A DNA stretch of 58,974 nucleotides from Actinomycetes bacterium. GTDB lineage: Bacteria; Actinomycetota; Acidimicrobiia; Acidimicrobiales; Bog-793. A program made the translations under genes and the position numbers. Below are positions 37,652 through 46,262 of the stretch, piece by piece. The stretch spans positions 1-58,974 of the forward strand of contig JAJYNS010000011.1 in assembly GCA_021786195.1 (NCBI GenBank), written 5' to 3'. The stretch's first letter is position 1. The number at the start of each line of letters is the position of its first letter. The notes beneath the pieces are model-generated. The model made no database searches and was not told the DNA's origin. It was given only the letters and a program-made list of their open reading frames with translations.

Positions 37652-40222
37652 CTAGCCCCTCAGCGCGGCGGGGAGCCTCGTCGTCACCGCCTCGATGCAG
37701 GCCGAGCGGAGCTCACGGACCTCGGCGTCGGTGAGGGTGCGGTCCGTCGCGCAGAAGCGGATCCGGTAGGCGAGGCTTCGCGTCCCCCTCGGCAGGTCCC
37801 CGCCCCGGAAGGCGCCGAGGAGGCGCACCCGCTCTGCGAGCGGGCCCGCCGCCTCGACCAGCGCGCGCTCGAGCTCCCCGGCGGGCGTCGAGTCGTCGAG
37901 GACGAAGGAGAGGTCGATGTCGCTCGAGGGGAAGCGGCTGACCGGCCGGACGCTCCGGGTCCGCCTCGGCGTGGCCTCCAGCTCGCCGAGGTCGACGACC
38001 AACCAGCCGACGCGCCGAGAGGCAGGGAGGGAGAGCGCCTCGAGGACCTCGGGGTCGACCTCGCCGACCGCGCCGAGGACCTCGTTGCCCGCGATGAGCA
38101 GCCCCCTGCGGGTCGGGTGCATGCCGGTCGAGATCGGCGGCCAGGGACCGGGCAGCGCGGAGCCCTGGGCGAGCCGGATCCTCGCCTCGTCGAGGCCCAG
38201 CCCCTCGGCGAGGGCACGCCAGGCGCCGACGGCCGAGACGGCGTCGTCGCCCGGTCCCGACAGCAGCACCCCGAGGTGCTCCCGTTCGTCCGGCCGCCCC
38301 TCGCCGCCGGCCGGGGAGGAGAACACGTGGCCGATCTCGAACAGCCGGACCTCGCCGTTGCGATGGGCGGCGTTGTGCCGCAGGGCGGCGAGCAGCCCGG
38401 GGAGCAGGTGGGCCCGAAGCGCCGACTCCTCGCTCACCATCGGGTTGGCGAGCTCGACGAGCTCGCCCAGATGGCCCGCCCTGCGGTGCAGGGTGGGGTC
38501 GACGATCGAGCTCGTCCACGCCTCGTGGGCCCCGAGGCCGGCGAGCAGCCGGCGCACTCGACGCTGCAGCCCGTTCCTCTCGCCGATCGTCCCGACGAAG
38601 GGCGAGCGGCGATGCGTCCGGCCGATCCGCTCGTAGCCGAGCATGCGCGCGACCTCTTCGATCACGTCGACCTCGCCCCCGACGTCGGGCCGGTAGCTCG
38701 GCACGCCGACCTCGAGGACCTCGCCGGCCGCGGCGCCCGGCCGCCGGTGCCCGCCTCCCTCCTCGCCGGCATCCCCGGCTGCGCCCTTGCCCCCCGAGGC
38801 GGGCTCGGTGAAGCCGATCGGCTCGATGAGCCGCTGGATCTCCCCGGCGGTGAGCGAGGTCCCGAGCAGCGCGTTGACCCTTCCCACCCGGAGCGGGACC
38901 ATCCTTCGACCCTGGCGCAGGGGGTGGTCGTCGAGGTCCCCGGGCGCGACCTCGGGCGGGCTCGCGCCCGCGGCAGCCGCCGCCTGAGCGAGGAGCTCGC
39001 AGAAGCGGTCCGCGGCGCGCTCGAGCCCTTCTGGGTCGATGCCACGCTCGAAGCGTGCCGAGGCCTCGGTCCTCAGCCCCTGGCGCTTCGCGCTGCGCCC
39101 GACGACGAGCGGGGAGAACTCGGCGACCTCGAGAAGGACGCTCGAGGTGTGGCGGCCGATCTCGGTCGACGCGCCGCCCATGACCCCCGCCAGCCCGACG
39201 GGGACGCCGTGCGAGTCGCAGATCAGGAGGTCCTCGACCTCGACCTCCTCTCCCCCGGCGCTCTTGTGCACGCCGAGGCGTCGCTCGACGCCGTCGAGCG
39301 TGACGAGCCGCTCCCCTGCGGCTGCGTAGCGGACCGTCAGGCCCCTTCCACCCAGGGCGTCGAGGTCGTAGGGGTGGCTCGGCTGGCCGAGCTCGAGCAT
39401 GACGTAGTTGGACGCGTCGACGACCGAGCCGATCGGCCGCATCCCGGCGAGGAGGAGCCGGCGGGCGACGAGCGGCGGCGAGGGCAGCGGCTCGATCCCG
39501 CGCACGACTCGCCCGAGGAGGTGGTGACAGCCCTCGGGAGCGAGGATCGACACGGAGGCGAGCTCTCTCGCATCCGGGCCCCGCCGCTCGATCCTCGGGC
39601 TCGGGAGCTCGAAGGGAAGGCGCCGGCGCGCGGCGAGGTCGCGCGCCACCCCGGCGATCGACAGGCAGTCGGGACGGTTCGGCTCGACCGCGATGTCGTA
39701 GACGACGTCCGAGCCCAGGCCCAGGTGCTCGCCGAGGCGCATCCCGAGCTCGACCCCGCCGGGAAGCGGCCCCTCGGCGGCGCCGGTCGAGGCGAGGACC
39801 AGCAGGCCGGCGGAGTCCGAGCCGAGCCCGAGCTCGCGCGCCGAGCAGAGCATCCCGTCGGATGCCACTCCCCGCATCTCCCGGCGGCGGATCACCATCC
39901 CGCCGGGAAGCTCGGCGCCGACCTTCGCCAGGGGCACGACGTCGCCGACCGCGAAGTTCGTCGCGCCGCAGACGACCCGGCGGGCCTCGCCGGTGCCCTC
40001 GTCCACGAGCACCTGGCGGATGCGGTCGGCACCGGGGATCGGGGCGATCTCGAGGACTCGGGCGAGGACCACCTCGTCCGACGGCGCGGGGACCCGCTCG
40101 ACGGCCTCGACCACGAGGCCGAGCGAGTCGAGGGTCGCGCCCAGCTCGCGGACCGCCTGGCGATCGCCGGCGTCGACCGACAGCGGCGTGAGCTCGCTGA
40201 GCCACGACAGGGGGACGCGCAT
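37652..40222 (-). CDS. pheT: Phenylalanine-tRNA ligase beta subunit
   Basis: The 856-residue editing and tRNA-binding subunit of PheRS. In order: N-terminal tRNA-binding OB fold (CGATNFAVGDVVPLA), B3/B4 editing domain, B5 domain with VDVIEEVARMLGYERI, the catalytic-like core with SSIVDP, and the C-terminal anticodon-binding FDX-ACB domain (SRFPSSDIDLSFV to the end). The length is normal. It begins at ATG 21 bp after pheS. It normally ends this conserved translation operon; here four further genes follow with tight spacing. Confidence 0.96.
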   Translation of the reverse strand: MRVPLSWLSELTPLSVDAGDRQAVRELGATLDSLGLVVEAVERVPAPSDEVVLARVLEIAPIPGADRIRQVLVDEGTGEARRVVCGATNFAVGDVVPLAKVGAELPGGMVIRRREMRGVASDGMLCSARELGLGSDSAGLLVLASTGAAEGPLPGGVELGMRLGEHLGLGSDVVYDIAVEPNRPDCLSIAGVARDLAARRRLPFELPSPRIERRGPDARELASVSILAPEGCHHLLGRVVRGIEPLPSPPLVARRLLLAGMRPIGSVVDASNYVMLELGQPSHPYDLDALGGRGLTVRYAAAGERLVTLDGVERRLGVHKSAGGEEVEVEDLLICDSHGVPVGLAGVMGGASTEIGRHTSSVLLEVAEFSPLVVGRSAKRQGLRTEASARFERGIDPEGLERAADRFCELLAQAAAAAGASPPEVAPGDLDDHPLRQGRRMVPLRVGRVNALLGTSLTAGEIQRLIEPIGFTEPASGGKGAAGDAGEEGGGHRRPGAAAGEVLEVGVPSYRPDVGGEVDVIEEVARMLGYERIGRTHRRSPFVGTIGERNGLQRRVRRLLAGLGAHEAWTSSIVDPTLHRRAGHLGELVELANPMVSEESALRAHLLPGLLAALRHNAAHRNGEVRLFEIGHVFSSPAGGEGRPDEREHLGVLLSGPGDDAVSAVGAWRALAEGLGLDEARIRLAQGSALPGPWPPISTGMHPTRRGLLIAGNEVLGAVGEVDPEVLEALSLPASRRVGWLVVDLGELEATPRRTRSVRPVSRFPSSDIDLSFVLDDSTPAGELERALVEAAGPLAERVRLLGAFRGGDLPRGTRSLAYRIRFCATDRTLTDAEVRELRSACIEAVTTRLPAALRG

Positions 40223-40243
40223 ATCCTTCTCGGACTTCCGACC

Positions 40244-41305
40244 TCAGAGCTGCGCGAGGAAGCGGACGTCGTTCTCGAGCAGGACCCGGATGTCCTCGAT
40301 CCCATGCCGCATGGTCGCGATCCGGTCGATGCCGAACCCGAAGGCGAACCCGGTCCACTCCTCGGGATCGACGCCGGCGGACTCGAGCACGGCGGGGTGG
40401 ATCATCCCGGAGCCACCCAGCTCGATCCAGCCGGTCTGGCTGCAGGTCCTGCACCCCTCTCCGCCGCAGATCGCACAGGTGACCTCGAACTCCGCCGAGG
40501 GCTCGGTGAAGGGGAAGTACCCCGGCCGCAGCCTCGTCGCGGTCGCCGATCCGAAGATGGCCGACACGAACGTCTCGATCGTCCCCGCGAGGTCGCCGAA
40601 GGTCACCCCGTGGTCGACGGCGATGCCCTCGATCTGGTGGAAGACCGGCAGGTGACGAGCGTCGGCGGTGTCGCGGCGGTAGACGCGACCCGGCGCCACG
40701 GCGTACAGCGGCAGCGAGCCCCGCTCGAGCAGCCGCACCTGGACTGGCGAGGTCTGCGTCCTCAGCAGGTAGGTCTCCCGGTCGCCCGTCGCGAGGTAGA
40801 AGCTGTCCTGGATGCTGCGAGCCGGATGGTCGCGAGGCATGTTGAGGGCGGTGAAGTTGTACCACTCCGACTCCGCCTCGGGACCGTCCGCGATCTCGTA
40901 GCCCATCCCGACGAAGATGTCCTCGAGCTCCTCGCGCACCTGGGTGACGACGTGCAGATGGCCCGGGCCTGCTCCTGGTGGCACCTCGGTGAGGTCCATC
41001 CGGTCCCCGTCCAGGCGCGAGGCGCGCGCCTCGCGCCGCAGCGCCACCCGACGCTCCGCCAGCAGGGCCTCGACCCGCTCGAGCGCCTCGTTGAGCAGGC
41101 GGCCGAGCTCGCGCCGCTCGGCGTCGGCCAGGCCGCCGAGCGACCTCTTCCACCCGGCGACGGGCGAGCGCCGGCCGGTGAGCTCGGACTGCAGGGCGTC
41201 GAGCTCCTCGAGGTCCCTCGCCTGCGCGACGCGCTTCGCCGCAGCCGCGGCGAAGCGCTCGATCGTCTCGGCGACGGGTGGGTCTTCGGCCTCGGTCGAG
41301 GTCAT
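40244..41305 (-). CDS. pheS: Phenylalanine-tRNA ligase alpha subunit
   Basis: Catalytic class II subunit of PheRS, 353 residues. An N-terminal coiled-coil (about 1-90) precedes the catalytic domain with class II motif 2 in LYAVAPGRVYRRDTADARH, the FHQIEG substrate region and motif 3 GFAFGFGIDRIAT. A Cys cluster CAICGGEGCRTC in the insertion is seen in many actinobacterial PheS proteins. The ATG start lies 22 bp after the TrmH-family gene. The heterotetramer partner pheT follows. Confidence 0.96.
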   Translation of the reverse strand: MTSTEAEDPPVAETIERFAAAAAKRVAQARDLEELDALQSELTGRRSPVAGWKRSLGGLADAERRELGRLLNEALERVEALLAERRVALRREARASRLDGDRMDLTEVPPGAGPGHLHVVTQVREELEDIFVGMGYEIADGPEAESEWYNFTALNMPRDHPARSIQDSFYLATGDRETYLLRTQTSPVQVRLLERGSLPLYAVAPGRVYRRDTADARHLPVFHQIEGIAVDHGVTFGDLAGTIETFVSAIFGSATATRLRPGYFPFTEPSAEFEVTCAICGGEGCRTCSQTGWIELGGSGMIHPAVLESAGVDPEEWTGFAFGFGIDRIATMRHGIEDIRVLLENDVRFLAQL

Positions 41306-41327
41306 CGTGCCGACATCGTAGGGGAGG

Positions 41328-42158
41328 TCACCTCTCGAGGGCCGCGAGCGCTCGGCGCCGCCGGGCGAGGTCGAACAGCAGCACCGTCGCGGCCATCGCC
41401 ACGTTGAGCGACTCGACGCCGCCGTGCATCGGCACGGTCACCGACCCGTCGAGCAGGCGGGCCGTCGCCTCGTCGAGCCCCTGCGCCTCGTTGCCGAGCA
41501 CGAGCGCGAGGCGCTCGGGGATCTCGACGGCGGCGTAGTCCTCGCCGCCCCGGGCCACGGCCCCGATGCGCCGGAACGCGGCCCCACCGAGCTCGACGAG
41601 GACCTCGGCCGCCGGCCGGTCCAAGACGAGCGGGACCCCGAACAGCACGCCGGCGGTCGCGCGCACCGTCTTCGGGTTGTAGAGGTCGGCGCAGGTGTCG
41701 CAGGCGACGACGGCGGCCGCGCCCGCCGCCCCGGCGCTGCGGACGATCGCGCCGAGGTTGCCCGGGTCGCGTACCTCGACGCAGACGACGACCGGCGAGT
41801 AGGGCTCGGCGCGGGCGAGGGCGGCATCCAGGGAGACGTCGACGCGCCGGGCGACGGAGATGACGGGCTGCGGGGTCGAGGAGTCGGCGACCCGCTCGAT
41901 CACCTGGCGCCGTAGCGCGAAGGTCCGCACCCCGGCGGCCTGAGCCGCAGCGACGGCTCGGGCGGCCGACGGCGACGAGCTCGCCTCGGGCGCGAAGTAC
42001 ACGGCCTCCACAGGGGCGCCGGCCGCCAGGGCCGCCTCCAGCAGCTTCGCCCCCTCGAGGACGAATGCCCCGTCGGCCCGCCGCAGACTGCGCTGGCGCA
42101 GCAGCCGGCGCAGCCGCTGGACCCGCTGGTGGCGCAGCCCGAGCGCCGGCTCGCTCAG
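41328..42158 (-). CDS. TrmH/SpoU-family RNA 2'-O-methyltransferase
   Basis: A knotted SPOUT methyltransferase, probably for 23S rRNA. Conserved motifs are [31 protein letters not shown] and [15 protein letters not shown]. The N-terminal substrate-binding domain (residues about 1-80) lies upstream of the first GTG at 42011. The only start that keeps it is CTG at 42158, which makes a CTGA overlap with the rplT stop and has GGAGG 7 bp upstream. This gives 276 residues, as in homologues beginning with a short basic stretch before the FVLEG strand. Location between rplT and pheS is standard in actinobacteria. Confidence 0.9.
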   Translation of the reverse strand: MSEPALGLRHQRVQRLRRLLRQRSLRRADGAFVLEGAKLLEAALAAGAPVEAVYFAPEASSSPSAARAVAAAQAAGVRTFALRRQVIERVADSSTPQPVISVARRVDVSLDAALARAEPYSPVVVCVEVRDPGNLGAIVRSAGAAGAAAVVACDTCADLYNPKTVRATAGVLFGVPLVLDRPAAEVLVELGGAAFRRIGAVARGGEDYAAVEIPERLALVLGNEAQGLDEATARLLDGSVTVPMHGGVESLNVAMAATVLLFDLARRRRALAALER

Positions 42159-42679
42159 GAGGCGGCCTCCGCGGCCTCGACCTCTCCGGCGGAGACGACC
42201 CCTCCGGCAGCGCCCGCGTCGGTGGCGGCCTCGGCGGCCACTGCCTCCTCGGGCGCCCTCGACGCCCCTCGGGCGCCCGCCGGAGTGATCCTCGCCGTCT
42301 CCTGCTGGCCGGCCTCGCCCTCGGCACCGAGGGCGGCCGTCGCGACCGCGACAAGCTTCGCGAAGGCAGCCGGGTCCCGCACGGCGAGATCGGCGAGCTG
42401 CTTGCGGTCGACCTCGATCTCGGCTCGGTGGAGCCCGGCGATGAGCCGGGAGTAGGTCGTCCCCTCGAGGCGCGCCGCGGCGTTGATCCGCTGGATCCAG
42501 AGCTTGCGGAAGTCGCCCTTACGTGCACGCCGGTCGCGGTAGGCGTACTGCAGCGAGTGCATCACCTGCTCGTTCGCGGTGCGGAAGGAACGAGACTTGT
42601 TGCCGTAGTAGCCCTTCGCGCGTTCGAGCACCGTCCGGCGGTGCTTCCTGCCATGGACGGCGCGCTTCACCCTGGCCAT
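42155..42679 (-). CDS. rplT: 50S ribosomal protein L20
   Basis: Early-assembly 23S rRNA-binding protein. The first 115 residues are a standard L20 ([46 protein letters not shown]). A C-terminal tail of about 55 residues, rich in Ala, Gly and Glu, is additional and probably disordered. The ATG is preceded by AAAGGAG, one of the best ribosome sites in the window. The stop overlaps the CTG of the TrmH-family gene. Confidence 0.96.
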   Translation of the reverse strand: MARVKRAVHGRKHRRTVLERAKGYYGNKSRSFRTANEQVMHSLQYAYRDRRARKGDFRKLWIQRINAAARLEGTTYSRLIAGLHRAEIEVDRKQLADLAVRDPAAFAKLVAVATAALGAEGEAGQQETARITPAGARGASRAPEEAVAAEAATDAGAAGGVVSAGEVEAAEAAS

Positions 42680-42742
42680 GGATGCTCCTTTCGCTGAGTT
42701 CTCCCCTGTGCCGCCCGCTGCCGGTCGGCGCCCGCAGGCCGG

Positions 42743-42937
42743 TCAGAGACCGAGCAGTCGCCGGACCTGCCGGCGGTCGCCGGCGGAGACCTCCGCCGGT
42801 CGCCCGAGGCGGCGCGTGCGCACCGAGGACTTCTTCTCGAGCAGGTGGTTCAGGTTCGCCTTGCGGCGCATCAGCCGGCCGGTCCCGGTCACCCGGAAGC
42901 GAGCCGCCGCGCCGCGGTCCGTCTTCATCTTCGGCAT
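42743..42937 (-). CDS. rpmI: 50S ribosomal protein L35
   Basis: A 64-residue basic ribosomal protein, beginning PKMKTDRGAAARFRVTGTG and continuing with LMRRKANLNHLLEKKS, typical of L35. The ATG lies 6 bp after the infC stop with GGAGGG overlapping the infC end. The infC-rpmI-rplT order is conserved in bacteria. Confidence 0.96.
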   Translation of the reverse strand: MPKMKTDRGAAARFRVTGTGRLMRRKANLNHLLEKKSSVRTRRLGRPAEVSAGDRRQVRRLLGL

Positions 42938-42943
42938 CGTCGA

Positions 42944-43612
42944 TCAGCCCTCCGCGCTCCGCTCCCCGTCACTTCCTGGCGCCGCTCCGCCCCCTGCACC
43001 CCCCTCGCCCTGGGGCGCCCCCGGTTCGAGCTGCTCCTCCGTCCTGCCGGCCGACGCCTGGGCGCGGGCCTGCTGGGACTGGCGCGCTCGCTTGTCCGGC
43101 GCCAGGACCATCACCATGTTCCGCCCGTCGAGCCGTGCCTCGGTCTCGACCCTCGCCGTGCCGTCGACCTGCTGGGCGATGCGGTCGAGGATCCTCTTGC
43201 CGAGCTCGGGGTGGAACACCTCTCGACCTCGGAACATGATCGTGACCTTCACCTTGTGCCCCTCGCCGAGGAAGCGGGCCACCTGGCGGGTCTTCGTCTC
43301 GAAGTCCCCCTGCCCGATCTTCGGGCGGTACTTCATCTCCTTGATCCCGACGTTGCTCGCCTTGCGCCGCGACTCCTTCGCCCGCTGCGCCTCGTCGAAC
43401 TTGAACTTCCCGTAGTCCATGATCCGGCAGACGGGAGGGGTCGCGAGCGGCGCCACCTCTACGAGGTCGAGGTCCAACTGCCTGGCGATGGCCAGGGCTT
43501 CGGGGAGCAGCTTGATGCCGAGCTGGTTGCCGTCGGGGTCGACGAGGCGGACCTCACGAGCCCGGATGCGGTCGTTCATCCGCGGCTCGTTGATGGCGGG
43601 GGCAGTCGAGAT
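42944..43612 (-). CDS. infC: Translation initiation factor IF-3
   Basis: Discriminates against wrong start codons on the 30S subunit. The N-domain begins ISTAPAINEPRMNDRIRA, followed by LVDPDGNQLG, the linker and C-domain (KEMKYRPKIGQGDF, KVTIMFRGRE). A Gly/Ala/Glu-rich tail follows residue 185. The conserved INEPRMNDRIR lies partly upstream of the ATG at 43579. An ATC at 43612, nine bases from a strong GGAG, fits the start and gives 222 residues. Rare starts are typical of infC (AUU in E. coli) and make it self-repressing, because IF-3 rejects them. Confidence 0.93.
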   Translation of the reverse strand: MSTAPAINEPRMNDRIRAREVRLVDPDGNQLGIKLLPEALAIARQLDLDLVEVAPLATPPVCRIMDYGKFKFDEAQRAKESRRKASNVGIKEMKYRPKIGQGDFETKTRQVARFLGEGHKVKVTIMFRGREVFHPELGKRILDRIAQQVDGTARVETEARLDGRNMVMVLAPDKRARQSQQARAQASAGRTEEQLEPGAPQGEGGAGGGAAPGSDGERSAEG

Positions 43613-43816
43613 CTGGCATCACTCCTTTCGGTGGGAACCGCGACGCCGGACGGTCGCCTGCGCCGTGACGACGGCGCACGCGGCTCGACCACCGAGGAAC
43701 CCGGTGCACACGCCCTTCCCTCGCCGGTTGCCGAGCGGCGAGCAGCGGTGACCGGGTGGGAGTCGTACAAGGCACGGCCCCGCTTTCCCAGATCAGTTTC
43801 CCGTAGGATAGCAGCC
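43613..43816 (-). promoter_or_regulatory. infC leader and divergent promoter region
   Basis: On the minus strand TGCTATCCT (plus 43805-43813) is an extended -10 for infC, giving a leader of nearly 190 bases. The leader contains a perfect 7-bp hairpin (43660-43677, GCGCCGT with ACGGCGC) and ends in AAAGGAG before the ATC start. On the plus strand TAGGAT at 43804-43809 could be the -10 of the DUF1844 gene. No clear -35 hexamers are seen. The long leader is where autoregulation by L20 or attenuation would act. Confidence 0.4.
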
Positions 43817-44293
43817 GTGAGCAGCCTCTGGACACCCGGGGGTGAGCATCGGGTCCCGCGGCCGGGCGAGCCGAGCACGGCCGGGTCCACGGGCACGCCC
43901 GCCGGCGCCGCCTCGGTCGAGGGCTCCCCGGGCACGGCCGCCCCGCCCGGCGGGCTCGGGCCCGAGGACGAGGAGGCCGTGCGGGCCGAGCTGGACGAGA
44001 TCGAGCGCCAACTGACCGCCGCGCCGGTCGAGGACGTCGTCGCCAATCACTGCTACGGCCTGTTCCAGCTGGCGGCGCTCCACCTTCGGGAGCGGCCGCC
44101 CCACCTCGAAGCGGCGCGGCTCGCGATCGACGCCCTGGGCGCGGTCGTCGATACGCTCGGCGAGCGCTTGGGGGAGGCGACGGCGTCCTTGCAAGAGGCG
44201 CTGGCCACGATCCGCCTCACCTACGTGCAGGTGGCCGGCGCCGCCCAGGGGGCGGGTGGGGGCGCCGACCGCGAGCGCGGCGCCGCGGGCTGA
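43817..44293 (+). CDS. DUF1844 family protein
   Basis: A 158-residue protein with a Pro/Gly-rich N-terminus and a conserved helical C-terminal half. The family core reads VANHCYGLFQLAALHL, then EAARLAIDALGAVVDTLGERLGE and IRLTYVQV, which I recognise as the DUF1844 pattern that sits next to infC in actinobacteria. The function is not established. The GTG start is about 7-8 bases downstream of a possible -10 (TAGGAT), so the mRNA could be leaderless. It is divergent from infC. Confidence 0.8.
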   Translation: MSSLWTPGGEHRVPRPGEPSTAGSTGTPAGAASVEGSPGTAAPPGGLGPEDEEAVRAELDEIERQLTAAPVEDVVANHCYGLFQLAALHLRERPPHLEAARLAIDALGAVVDTLGERLGEATASLQEALATIRLTYVQVAGAAQGAGGGADRERGAAG

Positions 44294-44343
44294 GCGCCGC
44301 AGCGCCCGGCCGGCGGCGAGCCGGACGCCGCCAGGGCGAGGGA

Positions 44344-44691
44344 TCAGGCCGGGCGCAGGTCCCTTGCCTCGAACAGGCCCCCGCGACCCGGGGCGACCCA
44401 GAAGCGCACCCGGGCACCCCGCTCGACGTGGCGGCTCCCGTCGGCGATCTCGGTGCAGTGGAACGCGAACCGACCCTCCGCCGCCTCGACGACGCCCAGG
44501 CCGACCTCGTCGTCGAAGTCCCTGACCGACCCCTCGACCGGCCGGGCCGTCGCCGCCCGCAGCTGCCGGGCCAGGGGGCCGGGGAGGTCGCCGGGCGCGG
44601 ACGGGTCCCCGGCCCCGCCGGGCGCCCGCTCGGCGCCGCCGAGCTCAGTGGACGATCTTCTGGAGGGGGAGCTCGAGGATGTCGGTCGCAC
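44344..44691 (-). CDS. Cold-shock-domain protein
   Basis: The last 62 codons encode a cold-shock-like OB fold: VEGSVRDFDDEVGLGVV, FHCTEIADGSR, and VRFWVAPGRGGLFEARDL. It is an actinobacterial variant with FDDEVGLG in place of the usual KWFN motif, so nucleic-acid binding is plausible but not assured. The start is uncertain. GTG at 44691, with AAGGA upstream, overlaps hisG by 47 bp and gives 115 residues with an unstructured N-terminus; a CTG closer to the domain is the alternative. It ends the long rimP-to-hisG gene series. Confidence 0.72.
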   Translation of the reverse strand: MRPTSSSSPSRRSSTELGGAERAPGGAGDPSAPGDLPGPLARQLRAATARPVEGSVRDFDDEVGLGVVEAAEGRFAFHCTEIADGSRHVERGARVRFWVAPGRGGLFEARDLRPA

Positions 44692-45517
44692 CACGGTCCT
44701 TCAGCTCCGGGATCAAGACGTTGATCGTCGACTTCGGGACGACGGTCTCGAGGGCGTAGCCGCCACCGAACAGCTTGGAGACGGTAGGCGAGCGCATCGA
44801 CGGGAGCACGGCGATGACCTGCTCGAGGTCCGCCTCGGCGACGTTGAGCTTGACGAGCACCTTCCCCCTGGCCTCGAGCGCGCCCTGGAGCAGGGTGAGG
44901 ACCTGGTCCATCGCGTGGGCCTTGGCGGGGTCGGCGGCGGTGGCGGGGTTGGCGACGAGCTCGGTGTAGGACTCGAGGATCGTCGCGACGACCCTGAGCC
45001 CGGCCGCCTTGATGGCGCGGCCGGTCTCGGTGATCTCGACGACGGCGTCGGCGATCTCGGGGATCTTCGCCTCCGTCGCACCGTGGGAGAGCCGGACGTC
45101 GGCCTTCACGCCGTGCTCGGCGAGGTAGCGAGCGGTGATGCTCGGGTACTCCGTCGAGACCCGCACGCCCTCGGGGAGGTCGCCGGCAGCCCGCCAGGGC
45201 GAGTCCTCGTCGACCGCGAGCACGACGCGTATCGGCGAGCTCGTCGCCTTCGAGTACCGGAGCTGCCCGAGCGAGACGACCTCGGCACCGGTCTCCTCGA
45301 TCCAGTCCCGCCCGGTGATGCCGAAGTCGAATATGCCCTCGGCGACGTAGACGGGGATCTCCTGGGGGCGCAGGATCCGGACCTCGGCGATCCGGGGGTC
45401 GTCGATCGACCCGCGGTAGTCGACCTCCGACCCGCGCCGCACGGCGAGGTCGGCGGAGGCGAACAGCTCGAGCGTCGCCCGCTCGAGCGAGCCCTTGGGA
45501 AGCACGAGGCGCAGCAT
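44645..45517 (-). CDS. hisG: ATP phosphoribosyltransferase, long form
   Basis: Catalyses the first step of histidine synthesis from ATP and PRPP. The N-terminus is LRLVLPKGSLERATLELF, with FDFGITGRDWIEETGAEV and the PRPP-binding region with EITETGRAIKAAGL. The C-terminal ACT-like regulatory domain (from about residue 210, KVLVKLNVAEADLEQV onward) shows it is the long, histidine-inhibited form. It has 290 residues and an ATG start 4 bp after rpe. Other his genes are not in the window; the rpe-hisG pairing is often seen in actinobacteria. Confidence 0.95.
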   Translation of the reverse strand: MLRLVLPKGSLERATLELFASADLAVRRGSEVDYRGSIDDPRIAEVRILRPQEIPVYVAEGIFDFGITGRDWIEETGAEVVSLGQLRYSKATSSPIRVVLAVDEDSPWRAAGDLPEGVRVSTEYPSITARYLAEHGVKADVRLSHGATEAKIPEIADAVVEITETGRAIKAAGLRVVATILESYTELVANPATAADPAKAHAMDQVLTLLQGALEARGKVLVKLNVAEADLEQVIAVLPSMRSPTVSKLFGGGYALETVVPKSTINVLIPELKDRGATDILELPLQKIVH

Positions 45518-45521
45518 CGGC

Positions 45522-46262
45522 CTAGCCTTCCCGCCCGGCGGCCCCGCCGCCAGCCGTCCTCGCCGCGGCGCCCGCCCTCGCGGCCCTCGCCAGCCGCTCG
45601 ACGACCTGCCAGGGTCGCTCGTCGCCGAAGACGGCGCTGCCCGCCACGAACACCCGAGCACCCGCCTCGGCGGCCAGCTCGGCGGTCCCGACGTCGATCC
45701 CCCCGTCGACCTCGATGACCGCCGAGAGCCCGCCCCGCTCGATCGCCCGGCGGGCTGCGGCGATCTTCGGGAGGACCTCGGGCATGAACTCCTGGCCGCC
45801 GAAGCCCGGGAACACCGACATCACGAGCAACAGGTCGATCTGCTCCAGGAACGGCTCCACCGCCTCGAAGGGCGTGTCGGGGTTGCAGGCGAGCCCGACC
45901 CGCAGGTCGAGCGCTCGCATCTGCCCGATGAGCGCCCGGGTCCCGCCGACCTCGACGTGGACCGTGGTGAGGCTGGCACCGGCACGGCGGAACGCCTCGA
46001 GGTAGCGCTGGGGCTCGCTGATCATGAGGTGGCAGTCGAAGAAGGCGCCGCTGTGGCGCCGGAGCGAGGAGACCACCGGAGGGCCGATGGTGATGTTCGG
46101 CACGAAGTGCCCGTCCATCACATCGAGGTGCAGCCAGTCGGTCGAGCTCGCCACCTCGCGCGCCGCCGCGGCGAGGTTGCCGAAGTCTGCGGCGAGGATC
46201 GAGGGCGCGACACGCACCTCCCCCTCGGGCAGCACGGGCTCGACGCTAGCGCTGGCCTTCAC
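45522..46262 (-). CDS. rpe: Ribulose-phosphate 3-epimerase
   Basis: Interconverts ribulose 5-phosphate and xylulose 5-phosphate in the pentose phosphate pathway. Landmarks are VAPSILAADFGNL, the metal-binding LHLDVMDGHFVPN, FDCHLMIS, VMSVFPGFGGQ and EVDGGID. The GTG at 46262 overlaps the fmt end by 17 bp and has GGGGGAG seven bases upstream, giving 246 residues; a GTG nine codons in (46235) is the alternative. It is a cytosolic TIM-barrel enzyme. Confidence 0.95.
   Translation of the reverse strand: MKASASVEPVLPEGEVRVAPSILAADFGNLAAAAREVASSTDWLHLDVMDGHFVPNITIGPPVVSSLRRHSGAFFDCHLMISEPQRYLEAFRRAGASLTTVHVEVGGTRALIGQMRALDLRVGLACNPDTPFEAVEPFLEQIDLLLVMSVFPGFGGQEFMPEVLPKIAAARRAIERGGLSAVIEVDGGIDVGTAELAAEAGARVFVAGSAVFGDERPWQVVERLARAARAGAAARTAGGGAAGREG

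Noticed and set aside
34553-41407. A plus-strand open frame of over 2200 codons opposite plmJK-like, pheT and pheS
   Set aside because: It is an antisense shadow of strongly conserved minus-strand genes; very high GC with rare stops makes such frames common, and its translation is Arg/Gly/Asp-rich without motifs.
43554-43835. Minus-strand frame using the ATG next to the AAAGGAG site before infC
   Set aside because: It encodes no conserved sequence and stops within infC; the IF-3 homology is in the ATC frame.
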